32,572 nt of DNA from Elusimicrobiota bacterium (GCA_009773155.1 WOVA01000027.1:1-32572), one strand, 5' to 3'; numbered from the stretch's first letter, positions 7,893 through 18,195 are shown. Notes: generated by a model from the sequence alone, not told the origin. A program made the numbers and translations.

Positions 7893-9053
7893 ATGAAGCT
7901 GCCAAGAGTGAAGTTGTCCAGCGCGCCGGCCGGCCCCAACGCCTTCCGCCGCATGATAGACTCCGCCGACCGCGAACTGCGGCCCGGCGACCTCGCCGCC
8001 GTCTACGACCGCAACGGCCAGCCCTACGGCGTGGGACTCTTCAACCCCCGCAGCCAGATAGCCGTGCGCATCTTCACCCGGGATAATCCCGAAACCTTCG
8101 ACATAGACGACTGGCTGGCCGCGCGCGTGGGCCGCGCCGTGGAGTTCCGCCGAGAAGTGCTGCGGCTCCCCGAGACCACCGACGCGTACCGGATGGTCCA
8201 CGATTACGGCGACGGCCTGCCCGGCCTTACCGCCGACATCTACGGGAACCACCTGGTGCTCGAGTTCTATTCGCTGGGCATGTTCAAGATGGCCGCCTCC
8301 ATAGAAAAAGCCTTCCGCCTCCATTACCCCGACGCCGTCTTCCATCACCGCGCCACCTCCTTCACCCAGGAGATGGAAGGCTTCGAGCTGCAGCCCGAGG
8401 CCACGCGCCCCCGGGTACGGATAAAGGAGAACGGCGTCCTCTTCGAAGTGACCCCCTCGGGCGGCTACAAGACCGGCTTCTTCTGCGACCAGCGCGAGAA
8501 CCGCCTGCTGGCCGCCTCCCTCGCCGGCGGCAGGAGCGTGGTGGACCTCTGCGCCTATACCGGCGGCTTCGGCATATACGCCGCCAAACTGGGCGGCGCC
8601 AAAGACGCTACCTGCGTCGAACTGGACCCCGAGGCCTCGGCCCAGTGCAAGCGCAACGCCAATATAAACAAGGTCAAAGTGGACGCGGTCTGCGTCGACG
8701 CCTTCGCTTACCTGCGCCAGATGCAGGCCAACAAAAGAAAGTTCGGCCTGGTGGTGCTGGACCCTTACAAGGTGGTCTCGTCGCGCGAGGAGAAAGAGAA
8801 GGGGCTCTACAAATACAAGGATTTCAACCGCCTGGCCATGGCGCTGGCAGACGAGGGAGCGGTGTTCGTCACCTGCTCGTGCAGCGGCATGGTCTCAATG
8901 CAGGAATTCTCCCAGGTAGTGCGCGCGGCCGCGGCCTCCTCGGGCAAGCGGCTGCAGATCTTCAAGAAGACCGGCGCCGGGTCCGACCATCCCGTCGCCG
9001 CCGACTACCCCGAGGGGGAATACCTTAAGGCCATCTGGGCGAGGGTTTACTGA
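7893..9053 (+). CDS. rlmI: RlmI-like SAM-dependent 23S rRNA (cytosine-C5) methyltransferase
   Basis: 386 residues from ATG 7893. TTG at 7872 is a possible earlier start; neither has a Shine-Dalgarno. Domains in order are an N-terminal PUA RNA-binding domain (to about residue 70), an RNA-contacting central region, and a Rossmann methyltransferase domain with the SAM motif DLCAYTGGFGIYAA. Further RlmI signatures are Y-K-D-F-N-R-L-A, the catalytic CSCSG, and near the end DHPV-A-x-YPEGEYLK. RlmI makes m5C1962 in E. coli 23S rRNA; the target base here is inferred. The usual DPPKF motif IV reads DPYKV, replacing the second proline with tyrosine. Followed after 10 nt by the HD-GYP gene. Confidence 0.85.
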   Translation: MKLPRVKLSSAPAGPNAFRRMIDSADRELRPGDLAAVYDRNGQPYGVGLFNPRSQIAVRIFTRDNPETFDIDDWLAARVGRAVEFRREVLRLPETTDAYRMVHDYGDGLPGLTADIYGNHLVLEFYSLGMFKMAASIEKAFRLHYPDAVFHHRATSFTQEMEGFELQPEATRPRVRIKENGVLFEVTPSGGYKTGFFCDQRENRLLAASLAGGRSVVDLCAYTGGFGIYAAKLGGAKDATCVELDPEASAQCKRNANINKVKVDAVCVDAFAYLRQMQANKRKFGLVVLDPYKVVSSREEKEKGLYKYKDFNRLAMALADEGAVFVTCSCSGMVSMQEFSQVVRAAAASSGKRLQIFKKTGAGSDHPVAADYPEGEYLKAIWARVY

Positions 9054-9063
9054 GGGAACCAGG

Positions 9064-10047
9064 ATGAAGCGAGCCTGCCGCATACTCTGCGTCGACGACG
9101 AGGACTTCAACCTGGACCTGCTCGAAAGTCTGCTGGTCCCCAACGGCTTCGAGACTTTCACGGCGCAGGACGGCAAGCGGGCGATGGAGATCATAGGCCG
9201 GAAGAACATAGACCTGGTGCTCCTGGACATCAACATGCCGATAATGAACGGGCACGAGGTCTGCCGGGCCATCAAATCGAACCCGGAGACCAGCCATATC
9301 CCGGTCATCATGATCACCTCGCTCGACTCGAAAGAGAACAGGATGAAAGGCATGGAGGCCGGGGCCGAGGAGTTCCTGCCCAAGCCGATAGACCTGCCCG
9401 AGCTGCTGCTGCGCGTGAAGAACATCCTGCGCGCCACCGAATTCGAGGACGCCTTCAACTACGTCATACACGCGCTGGCCCGCGCCGCCGAGGCCAACGA
9501 CGTGGACACCGGCAACCATATCCTGCGCGTCGGCGAGTTCGCCGCGCTGCTGGCCCGCGAGCTGGGGCAATCCGAGAAGTTCATAGAGGATATCCGGGCC
9601 CAGGCCACGCTGCACGACGTGGGCAAGGTCCACATCCCCAGTCATATTTTAAAAAAGCCCGGCAAGCTCGACGAAGCCGAGATGGACGAGATGCGCAAGC
9701 ACCCGACCTTCGGCGCCATGATAATCGGCGACCATCCCCACCTTGAGATGGGCCGGCGGATAGCGCTCTGCCACCACGAGCGCTGGGACGGCACCGGCTA
9801 CCCCAACGGGATAAGCGGCGAGGCGATACCGCTGGAGGCGCGCATCTCCTCCGTGGCCGACTGCTACGACGCGCTGCGCGCCTCCCGCGTATATAAGCCG
9901 AACTACGACCACACCGGCGCCGTTAAGACGCTGCTGGAAGGCGACGGCCGCATGATGCCGGCGCATTTCGACCCGCGCGTGCTCGAAGCCTTCTCCCGCC
10001 TGGTCCCCCAGTTCGAAGCCCTCTACGACAAAATGAAGGATTCTTAA
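9064..10047 (+). CDS. Response regulator with HD-GYP output domain (RpfG-like)
   Basis: 327 residues. The receiver domain (about 5-122) has the acidic pair D11/D12, phospho-acceptor D55 in L-L-D-I-N-M-P, T85-S86 and K107 in the PKP motif. The HD-GYP domain (about 130-320) has H184-D185 in L-H-D-V-G-K-V and GYP at 245-247 within H-H-E-R-W-D-G-T-G-Y-P-N-G. HD-GYP proteins are metal-dependent phosphodiesterases that degrade cyclic di-GMP (some act on cGAMP), so phosphorylation probably controls second-messenger turnover. No histidine kinase is adjacent, so this is an orphan regulator. A GGGA stretch overlapping the previous stop region may serve as ribosome-binding site. It is probably co-transcribed with the methyltransferase, which may be incidental. 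Confidence 0.92.
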   Translation: MKRACRILCVDDEDFNLDLLESLLVPNGFETFTAQDGKRAMEIIGRKNIDLVLLDINMPIMNGHEVCRAIKSNPETSHIPVIMITSLDSKENRMKGMEAGAEEFLPKPIDLPELLLRVKNILRATEFEDAFNYVIHALARAAEANDVDTGNHILRVGEFAALLARELGQSEKFIEDIRAQATLHDVGKVHIPSHILKKPGKLDEAEMDEMRKHPTFGAMIIGDHPHLEMGRRIALCHHERWDGTGYPNGISGEAIPLEARISSVADCYDALRASRVYKPNYDHTGAVKTLLEGDGRMMPAHFDPRVLEAFSRLVPQFEALYDKMKDS

Positions 10048-10052
10048 GTCTT

Positions 10053-10111
10053 GGGGACGTTGTTTAGTTGTTTAGTTTTTTGCAAAAACTAAACAACTAA
10101 ACAACGTCCCC
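10053..10111. repeat. Perfect 28-bp palindrome with GGGGAC/GTCCCC ends (REP-like)
   Basis: Arms 10053-10080 and 10084-10111 are exact inverted copies around a 3-nt loop (TGC). The outer six bases are GGGGAC; the inner 22 are AT-rich and include two GTTTAGTT-like units, unlike the surrounding DNA. No T-run follows, so a simple terminator role is not evident, although it may block read-through from the HD-GYP gene. The ends match those of the palindrome at 32405-32431. REP elements mobilised by RAYT/Y1 transposases have such hairpins; that link is inference. Confidence 0.8.
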
Positions 10112-10143
10112 GCCCGCACAAGGTCCTTTTCAGGAGCAAAAAT

Positions 10144-12861
<2,718 letters not shown>

Positions 12862-12869
12862 CCGCCGCC

Positions 12870-12880
12870 TTTGATATAAT
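12870..12880 (+). promoter_or_regulatory. Extended -10 promoter, leaderless-type, for the acyl-CoA ligase
   Basis: TTTGATATAAT contains a perfect TATAAT (12875-12880) preceded by TG-N. It ends 9 nt before ATG 12890 with no Shine-Dalgarno between, so the transcript would start within about three bases of the start codon. The same 11 bases occur on the minus strand at 27920-27930. Confidence 0.6.
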
Positions 12881-12889
12881 TATCCACCT

Positions 12890-14473
12890 ATGAACCCCCA
12901 CTTCAAGGACCTTTATTCCAGCCTGGCCCACGTGGCCTCGCAGGAGCCCGAGAACACGGCCTTCATAACCGGCGACAAGCGCACCACATACCACGAGCTG
13001 CTTTATTCGACCGACAGGGCGGCCGATATGTTCTGGCAGCTGGGCGTGCGCAAGGGAGACCGTGTCGCCATAGCGCTGCGCAATTCGGTCGAGTTCGTGA
13101 TCGCCTATTACGCGCTGGCCAAGCTTGGCGCCGTAGCCGTGCCGATAAATTTCATGATCTCCAAGGAGGAGGAACTGTTCTTCATCCTGGACAACTGCCG
13201 CGCCAGGGGCGTGGTTACGGAAAAGGAATTCGCGAAGAACTACCTGCGCGTCCGGCCGCGGCTGCCGGAGATGAACTTCCTGCTCTCGGCCGACTTCACG
13301 GGCCTCGACGGCGTCGACGATTTCTGGCAGCGGCTCAAGAAGGCCCATTACCACCCGCAGACGCAGAAGTCCTGGGCCGACGAGCACGACATAGTGTCCA
13401 TACTCTACACCTCAGGCACCACCGGCAATCCCAAGGGCGTCCTGCTCTCCCATCACAACCAGCTCGAGAACGCGAGAGCGGCCATCGACGGCCTGCAGCC
13501 AGTGAAGAAGGACGTCTTCATGTGCCTGCTGCCGATGTTCCACACCTTCGCCTGGACCGGCAACGTGGTCACCCCGCTGCTCATAGGCGCCAAGACCCTC
13601 ATAGTGAACAGCCTCACCCCGCCCAAACCCTGGCTGCAGGCCATGGGCCGGGAAGGCGTCACCATCATGCTGGCCGTCCCTCAGATCTACGGTGTGCTGG
13701 CCAGGGAGGCCAGGGGCCTTAAGAAATTCTTCCTTAAGTACTGGGCCTTCCGCCGGGTCCGCCTCTGCCTCTCCGGCGCCGCCCCTCTTACCCACAGCGT
13801 GAAGAACCTCTTCGAGGAGGCCTTCGGCATACCGATACTGGAAGGCTACGGCCTCACCGAGACCAGCCCCGTCGTCTCCATCAACCTGCCCATGGCCCGC
13901 AAGCACGGTTCCGTCGGGCGCCCCATCGCCGGGGTCCGGGTCAAGATAATAGACGAGCAGAGCCGGGAAGTGGCCTGCGGCGAGGAGGGGGAGATCTGCG
14001 TGCACGGCCCCAACGTCACGCGCGGCTACCACGCCGACGAGGACGCCACTAAGGCGCTGTTCACCGACGACGGCTGGCTGCGCACCGGCGACATCGGCGT
14101 GGTGGACCAGGAAGGCTACATCTTCATCCGCGACCGCAAGAAAGACATGATCATCGTTAAGGGGCTCAAGGTCTTCCCCGCCCAGGTGGAGCAGGTCATC
14201 TGCCACCACCCCAAGGTGCAGGAGGCCGCCGTCATCGGCATCCCGGACGAATTCGGCAATGAGACCATCAAATGCTTCTGCGTGACAAAGACCGGCGAAA
14301 AACTGGAGCGGGCCGAGCTCAGCCATTACATGAAGGAAAATCTCGACGGCTACAAGCGCCCCCGCGACGTGGAATTCGTGGAATCGCTGCCCAGGAACAG
14401 CCTGCAGAAGGTGCTCAAGCGCGAGCTCATACGCCTGGAGCTCGAGAAGCGCCTTAAAATGAAACTCTCGTGA
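12890..14473 (+). CDS. AMP-forming acyl-CoA synthetase (long-chain fatty acid-CoA ligase-like)
   Basis: 527 residues of the ANL superfamily. It activates a carboxylic acid with ATP to an acyl-adenylate and then a CoA thioester, probably a fatty acid for lipid synthesis or degradation. The P-loop Y-T-S-G-T-T-G-N-P-K-G is at residues 173-183, G-Y-G-L-T-E-T-S-P is the A5 motif, W-L-R-T-G-D-I-G the A7 motif, and the catalytic Lys is at about 507. That A10 motif reads N-S-L-Q-K-V-L-K: the usual Gly before the Lys is Gln. Chain-length preference cannot be told. No other fatty-acid genes are adjacent; the stop overlaps the CCA-adding enzyme's GTG by 4 nt. The start follows a TATAAT box by 9 nt. Confidence 0.85.
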   Translation: MNPHFKDLYSSLAHVASQEPENTAFITGDKRTTYHELLYSTDRAADMFWQLGVRKGDRVAIALRNSVEFVIAYYALAKLGAVAVPINFMISKEEELFFILDNCRARGVVTEKEFAKNYLRVRPRLPEMNFLLSADFTGLDGVDDFWQRLKKAHYHPQTQKSWADEHDIVSILYTSGTTGNPKGVLLSHHNQLENARAAIDGLQPVKKDVFMCLLPMFHTFAWTGNVVTPLLIGAKTLIVNSLTPPKPWLQAMGREGVTIMLAVPQIYGVLAREARGLKKFFLKYWAFRRVRLCLSGAAPLTHSVKNLFEEAFGIPILEGYGLTETSPVVSINLPMARKHGSVGRPIAGVRVKIIDEQSREVACGEEGEICVHGPNVTRGYHADEDATKALFTDDGWLRTGDIGVVDQEGYIFIRDRKKDMIIVKGLKVFPAQVEQVICHHPKVQEAAVIGIPDEFGNETIKCFCVTKTGEKLERAELSHYMKENLDGYKRPRDVEFVESLPRNSLQKVLKRELIRLELEKRLKMKLS

Positions 14474-15957
14474 AACACGATCCCGCCGCCGGGGTGGAAA
14501 AGGTGTTCGGACCCTCCTACCTTGTCGGCGGGGCGCCGCGCGACCTGCTGCTCCGCCGCCCCGTAAAGGACCTCGACTTCGCCGTCCCGCCCTGCCGCGA
14601 CCTCCGGGCGCGGGCGGCCTCCCTGGCCCGCCTGCTGGGCGCGGCCGTCTTCCCTCTCGACGCGGAGCGCTCCATCTACCGCCTCTCTCCCCGCGGCGCC
14701 GGGGGAGCGCAGATAGACCTGGCGCCCATGGAAGGCGGCTCGATACTGCCCGACCTGGGGCGCCGCGACTTCACCATAAACGCCATGGCCGCCCCGGCCT
14801 GGAAGCTAAAAGCCCGCTGGACCGGCGCTGCCTTCGCGGTGGCCGGCGTGAAGCCGGACTCACTCATCGACCCTTTCGGCGGACTCAAGGACCTGCGCGC
14901 CCGCCGCCTCAGGCTGGCCTCCGCCTCCGCGATAAAGGACGACCCGCTCCGGATGCTCCGAGCCTTCCGCTTCGCCGCCGAACTCGGCTTCGCGCCGGAC
15001 CGCCGGCTGCTGGCGGAGACCACCGCCAGGGCGCCCATGATAAAGTCCGCCGCCGCGGAGCGCATACACGAGGAACTTTCCCGCATCTTCGCCACGCCCG
15101 CCGCAGCGGACACCCTGCGGGCCATGCATAAGGCGGGGCTCCTTCTGGAGATCCTCCCCGAACTGTCCCCGCAGGTAAAATGCGCCGAGGTCTATTACGG
15201 AAAAGGCGGCGTGCTCAAGCACACCTTCAACGTGGTGGAGAGGATGGATTACCTCCTCTCGCACCTGGGCACGGCCATCGCGGGGGGGAAGGAGATCGCG
15301 GCCGCCGGCCCGCCGGCGCGCGCCCTCAAGACGGCCGCCCTGCTCCACGACATAGCCAAGCCGGCCCGCGCCAAAACGGTGGGCGACCGCCTGCGCTTCT
15401 TCGGCCACGAGGAGCACGGCGCCGGCATGGCGGAAAAGGTCATGGAGCGCCTGCGCTTCTCCCGCGCCGACATACGCCTGGTCTCGGCCGTGACGGCCCA
15501 GCACCTCCGGGTCGGCAACCTGGCCCACAACGACGAAATATCGGACCGCGCGATCTACCGGTTCTTCCGCGAGATGGGGGAATATTCGCTGCCGCTGCTG
15601 CTGCTCTCCTGGGCCGACCATTCCAGCTATGTCCGGCCGGCCGATCTCCTGCGCGCCCTGCCGGCCACTAAGAAGCCTCCTTTCCGCATACCCCCGAAAG
15701 GCCTGCCGCGCACCGGCCTGAAAAAGACCCTGCGCTTCCTGCAGGCCGTCAACCTGCTCTTCAGGACCTACCTGTCCAAGGGCATAGCCCGCCGCACCGA
15801 CCGCCTGCTCAACGGCAACGAGGTCATGAAAGCGGCCGGCGTACCCGAAGGTCCCGAAATAGGCCGCCTGCTGGACCAGGTCAACCTGCTCCATTTCGAA
15901 GGCCGGCTAAAGACAAAAAAAGACGCTCTCAACTGGCTCCGTAAGCGCCGCAAGTAA
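14470..15957 (+). CDS. cca: CCA-adding tRNA nucleotidyltransferase / poly(A) polymerase family protein with HD domain
   Basis: 495 residues, class II nucleotidyltransferase. The head has G-G-A-P-R-D at 20-25 with the metal-binding D34-x-D36 in K-D-L-D-F-A-V, and R-R-D-F-T-I-N-A-M-A near residues 97-107, followed by the D-P-x-R-M-L-R-A-F-R-F-A signature. A C-terminal HD domain begins near residue 290 (L-L-H-D-I-A-K) with G-H-E-E-H. It adds CCA to tRNA 3' ends; the tRNA-Gly in this window has no encoded CCA, which fits. A CC-only, A-only or poly(A) activity cannot be excluded by eye. GTG start overlaps the ligase stop as GTGA, so translation is likely coupled. Confidence 0.88.
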   Translation: MKHDPAAGVEKVFGPSYLVGGAPRDLLLRRPVKDLDFAVPPCRDLRARAASLARLLGAAVFPLDAERSIYRLSPRGAGGAQIDLAPMEGGSILPDLGRRDFTINAMAAPAWKLKARWTGAAFAVAGVKPDSLIDPFGGLKDLRARRLRLASASAIKDDPLRMLRAFRFAAELGFAPDRRLLAETTARAPMIKSAAAERIHEELSRIFATPAAADTLRAMHKAGLLLEILPELSPQVKCAEVYYGKGGVLKHTFNVVERMDYLLSHLGTAIAGGKEIAAAGPPARALKTAALLHDIAKPARAKTVGDRLRFFGHEEHGAGMAEKVMERLRFSRADIRLVSAVTAQHLRVGNLAHNDEISDRAIYRFFREMGEYSLPLLLLSWADHSSYVRPADLLRALPATKKPPFRIPPKGLPRTGLKKTLRFLQAVNLLFRTYLSKGIARRTDRLLNGNEVMKAAGVPEGPEIGRLLDQVNLLHFEGRLKTKKDALNWLRKRRK

Positions 15958-16044
15958 AACCTGCCCTAAAGTCCTATCCCGTCCTGGGCCTTTTTAGCGC
16001 CCGGCGAGGGGAACTATGGCCCGTGAAAGCCTCCGCCCGAACCT

Positions 16045-16056
16045 GTAGACTATATA
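16045..16056 (+). promoter_or_regulatory. Promoter -10 region with GTAGACTATA motif
   Basis: GTAGACTATATA contains a TATATA -10 candidate (16051-16056). GTAGACTATA recurs exactly at 18196-18205 before the kelch gene. The Shine-Dalgarno GGAGG lies at 16076-16080, so the leader here is about 20-25 nt. Between the previous stop at 15957 and this point I see no gene. Confidence 0.4.
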
Positions 16057-16084
16057 CGCGGCAGACACTGGCCCGGAGGATACG

Positions 16085-16702
16085 ATGAAGATAAAAGGCA
16101 ACCATATAATACTGGCCATAGCGGCTTGCTTTATTTTCTCATACTCTCCCGCCGCATCGGCGGAGGACGCCCAGGATATCACTCAGGTCTCCGCCGCAGG
16201 CGACCTGTCCGGACTCAAGGATATACTTTTTAAGCTGGTGCGCCAGGACGAACTGCTCGACGAGGCCATCGAGAACCTGGAAGGCGCCAGCGGCCCCGTG
16301 ACCGTGAAAGGACTCGCCGGCATAAAGAAGACCCTGGGCGTGGTGCGCAAGAACCTCGACCATATCTCCTGGCTCAACAAAAAGCATTTCACCGGGGTGC
16401 AGCCCGGCTCAGAGACCGAAAAATACACCCGCACCATACTCAGTTACAGCGACAAGATAAGCCGCAAATCCGCGCAGATAAACGCCATCGCCGCCCGGGC
16501 CGCGTCGGCGAAGAACAAGTCCGCGCTGCGCGACGCGCCCTCTTCCAAAAAGTCCGGCAAGTCCGCCAGGGCGAGGAGCGTGACCCGGATACTGGCGGAA
16601 AAGGACGCCTGGACCGGCATCTCCGCCGAGACCAAAAAACTGAAAGGCTCGTCCCACAAGCTCAAGGCCACCAGCCGCTGGCTCCACGTGGCTTCCAGAT
16701 AA
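16085..16702 (+). CDS. Secreted protein of unknown function
   Basis: 205 residues. Residues 1-26 form a signal peptide (K-I-K-G-N-H then a hydrophobic core ending S-Y-S-P-A-A-S-A). The mature part is helical, with a D-L-S-G-L-K-D-I-L-F-K-L-V helix at about 40-55 and a long Ala/Lys/Ser-rich, strongly basic stretch from about 130 on, ending in helical K-L-K-G-S-S-H-K-L-K-A. I recognise no family. The start is set by GGAGG five bases upstream of the ATG. It is a single-gene unit between its own -10 region and the strong terminator at 16726-16752. The basic tail could contact nucleic acid, lipopolysaccharide or another acidic surface, but nothing shows this directly. Confidence 0.7.
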   Translation: MKIKGNHIILAIAACFIFSYSPAASAEDAQDITQVSAAGDLSGLKDILFKLVRQDELLDEAIENLEGASGPVTVKGLAGIKKTLGVVRKNLDHISWLNKKHFTGVQPGSETEKYTRTILSYSDKISRKSAQINAIAARAASAKNKSALRDAPSSKKSGKSARARSVTRILAEKDAWTGISAETKKLKGSSHKLKATSRWLHVASR

Positions 16703-16725
16703 GCCGACCGCCCGCCGCCGGAAAG

Positions 16726-16752
16726 AAGCCCGCCGCCGGCGGGCTTTTTTTT
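16726..16752 (+). terminator. Rho-independent terminator
   Basis: A 9-bp GC-rich stem (16726-16734 with 16738-16746), a 3-nt loop GCC and a run of eight T residues (16745-16752). It ends the secreted-protein transcript immediately before folE; the folE -10 box begins two bases after the T-run. Confidence 0.9.
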
Positions 16753-16753
16753 G

Positions 16754-16759
16754 TAGAAT
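16754..16759 (+). promoter_or_regulatory. -10 box of folE (leaderless-type)
   Basis: TAGAAT ends 9 nt before the folE ATG. The intervening bases are A/T only and contain no Shine-Dalgarno. The box is packed directly against the upstream terminator, so any -35 would lie in the terminator stem and none is evident. Confidence 0.45.
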
Positions 16760-16768
16760 TTATTTATT

Positions 16769-17332
16769 ATGCCGCTCAATATCGAACCTCTTATCGAAAC
16801 GATACTCAAGGAGATAGGCGAGGACCCGGCCCGCGAGGGCCTCAAAAGGACGCCGGCCCGCGTGGCCAGGGCCCTGGAGGAGATGACCTCCGGCTATCGC
16901 GCCGACATAGACGCCATCTTCAACGGCGCCTTCTTCACCGTACCCTATCGCGAGATGGTGGTGGTCAAGGACATCGCTTTCCACTCGATGTGCGAACATC
17001 ACATGCTGCCCTTCACCGGCAAGGCGCATGTCGCCTACATACCCGACCACACGATAGTGGGCCTCTCCAAGATACCGCGCCTGGTGGACGCCTTCGCCCG
17101 GAGGCTCCAGATCCAGGAGCGCCTGACCATACAGATAGCCGAGACGCTGGAACGGAAGCTCAAGCCCAAGGGCGTGGGCGTCATAATAGAAGCCAGGCAT
17201 ATGTGCATGACCATGCGGGGGGCCAGGAACGAGACCTCCATAGCCGTTACCAGTTCGCTGCTGGGCTGTTTCGGCACCGACCCTAAGGTCAGGCAGGAAT
17301 TCCTGGCGCTGGCGGTGCGCCGCGATAGTTGA
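16769..17332 (+). CDS. folE: GTP cyclohydrolase I
   Basis: 187 residues, typical bacterial FolE length. It converts GTP to 7,8-dihydroneopterin triphosphate, the first step of folate (and queuosine or biopterin) synthesis, as a cytoplasmic decamer. The N-terminal G-L-x-x-T-P-x-R-V motif is at about 24-32. Zinc ligands are C75 and H78 in [10 protein letters not shown] and C146 in R-H-M-C-M-T-M-R-G. The substrate-pocket segments G-L-S-K-I-P-R and Q-x-Q-E-R-L-T are present, so it should be active. It is a single gene between a terminator and the tRNA. The tRNA promoter overlaps its stop codon. No other folate genes are in the window. Confidence 0.97.
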   Translation: MPLNIEPLIETILKEIGEDPAREGLKRTPARVARALEEMTSGYRADIDAIFNGAFFTVPYREMVVVKDIAFHSMCEHHMLPFTGKAHVAYIPDHTIVGLSKIPRLVDAFARRLQIQERLTIQIAETLERKLKPKGVGVIIEARHMCMTMRGARNETSIAVTSSLLGCFGTDPKVRQEFLALAVRRDS

Positions 17333-17356
17333 AAGATATCTTATTTTTACTATAAT
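17329..17356 (+). promoter_or_regulatory. Promoter of tRNA-Gly
   Basis: TTGAAA (17329-17334) and a perfect TATAAT (17351-17356) are separated by 16 bp. The -35 overlaps the folE stop codon. The predicted start is near 17363, about 10 nt upstream of the mature tRNA 5' end, leaving a short leader for RNase P. Confidence 0.65.
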
Positions 17357-17372
17357 ATCCGGGCGGATTTAC

Positions 17373-17443
17373 GCGGGCGTAGTTCAATGGTAGAACGAGT
17401 GCTTCCCAAGCATTAGACGTGGGTTCGATTCCCATCGCCCGCT
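17373..17443 (+). tRNA. tRNA-Gly, anticodon CCC
   Basis: A full cloverleaf can be drawn: acceptor GCGGGCG with CGCCCGC, D-arm with AGTTCAATGGT, anticodon stem AGTGC/GCATT around the loop TTCCCAA (anticodon CCC, reading GGG), and a T-arm with GGTTCGATTCC. The discriminator is T, as in other bacterial glycine tRNAs, and the sequence closely resembles E. coli glyU. CCA is not encoded (TAA follows). The downstream trailer holds an inverted copy of the tRNA 3' end. Confidence 0.95.
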
Positions 17444-17480
17444 TAAAAAACTCCCGTTTTTTTAAACGGGCGATGGGAAT
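17428..17480 (+). repeat. Inverted copy of the tRNA-Gly 3' end in its trailer
   Basis: The last part of the tRNA (17428-17441) and 17467-17480 are exact 14-bp inverted copies. Between them is a second hairpin, CCCGTTT (17453-17459) with AAACGGG (17464-17470). In the precursor RNA the downstream arm could pair with the T-arm and acceptor strand of the tRNA. From 17481 to 17634 I see no gene, only a short CAG-rich run and a weak hairpin (17554-17559 with 17566-17571). Confidence 0.65.
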
Positions 17481-17634
17481 GTTCCTGAGGGAAGAAGCTC
17501 GCTGACGCTCGCGGTCGCCCGCTCGCCGCCGCAGCAGCCGCAGCAGCAGCAAGCCGTAAGGCTCTTTACGGGATAGTCATGTAGCGCGTTTTTGACGGAG
17601 ATTTGTTGTACTTTCTTTTTAAGGATATTATTTT

Positions 17635-18150
17635 CTGCCCGCCAGACTGACCAATAGCAAATCCTTCTGGGCCGCCTCGGCCCTGCTGGGCCTTTTGATC
17701 CTGGCCGCCGCGGCCTGGTCGCTCTATGAACGCGTAAGCCTCTATTTCAGCGAAGACACCATAAGCGTCTCGCCAAAACCCGTACCCCTTCCGAAGTTCG
17801 AAGAAGAAGAAGAGGGGGAGAAGGCGCCGGCGGAGAAGCCCGCCGCCAGGGCGCCCGAACAGAAAACCGCCCCGGCCTCCGACAAGCCCGCGGCGGCCGA
17901 AGCGCCCGCCAGGACCAAGGCCGTAAAGACTTCTTTCGAATACAAGGGACCCGGGAAATCGGTCACCCTGGCCGGCAGTTTCAGCGTCTGGCGCGAGCTG
18001 AAGATGACCCGGAAGAACGGCTCCTGGCTGGCGGAAGTCTATATATTGCCGGGCACCTACACCTACCATTTCACCGTGGACGGCAAAAAAGCGGCCGACC
18101 CGGGCAAGCCCAAGGCCCCCACCGGGGACTCCATAGTGACCGTGGAATAA
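17635..18150 (+). CDS. Membrane-anchored protein with CBM48/AMPK glycogen-binding-like domain
   Basis: About 171 residues if initiated at CTG 17635. There is no ATG or GTG in frame near the start, and a TAA closes the frame at 17620-17622. AAGGA at 17621-17625 sits nine bases before CTG 17635. TTG 17695 is an alternative but would remove half the anchor. Residues about 10-30 form one membrane helix, followed by an acidic then Lys/Pro/Ala-rich linker (about 45-98). The C-terminal domain (about 99-171) has the AMPK-beta/CBM48 pattern V-T-L-A-G-S-F-x-x-W with G-T-Y-T-Y-H-F-x-V-D-G-K near the end. Such domains bind glycogen-like glucans or serve as protein-interaction modules. No glycogen enzymes are adjacent. 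Confidence 0.7.
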   Translation: MPARLTNSKSFWAASALLGLLILAAAAWSLYERVSLYFSEDTISVSPKPVPLPKFEEEEEGEKAPAEKPAARAPEQKTAPASDKPAAAEAPARTKAVKTSFEYKGPGKSVTLAGSFSVWRELKMTRKNGSWLAEVYILPGTYTYHFTVDGKKAADPGKPKAPTGDSIVTVE

Positions 18151-18195
18151 AGGGCAAATTTAAAAAATCGTTAACAATCCTGTAACAGGCTTCGG

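Noticed and set aside
17453-17470. Hairpin CCCGTTT/AAACGGG after the tRNA as a simple terminator
   Set aside because: No T-run follows it on the plus strand; the A-run lies before it, which would suit the opposite strand where no gene ends. It is reported only as part of the inverted-repeat structure.
17289-17552. Minus-strand ORF of 87 codons containing M-G-I-E-P-T-S-N-A-W
   Set aside because: It reads through the antisense strand of tRNA-Gly; M-G-I-E-P-T-type translations are a known artefact of glycine tRNA genes, and the rest overlaps the folE end and spacer.
17530-17552. Short CAG/CCG-rich run as a microsatellite
   Set aside because: Only a few imperfect triplets; not clearly expanded or periodic beyond what GC-rich sequence gives.
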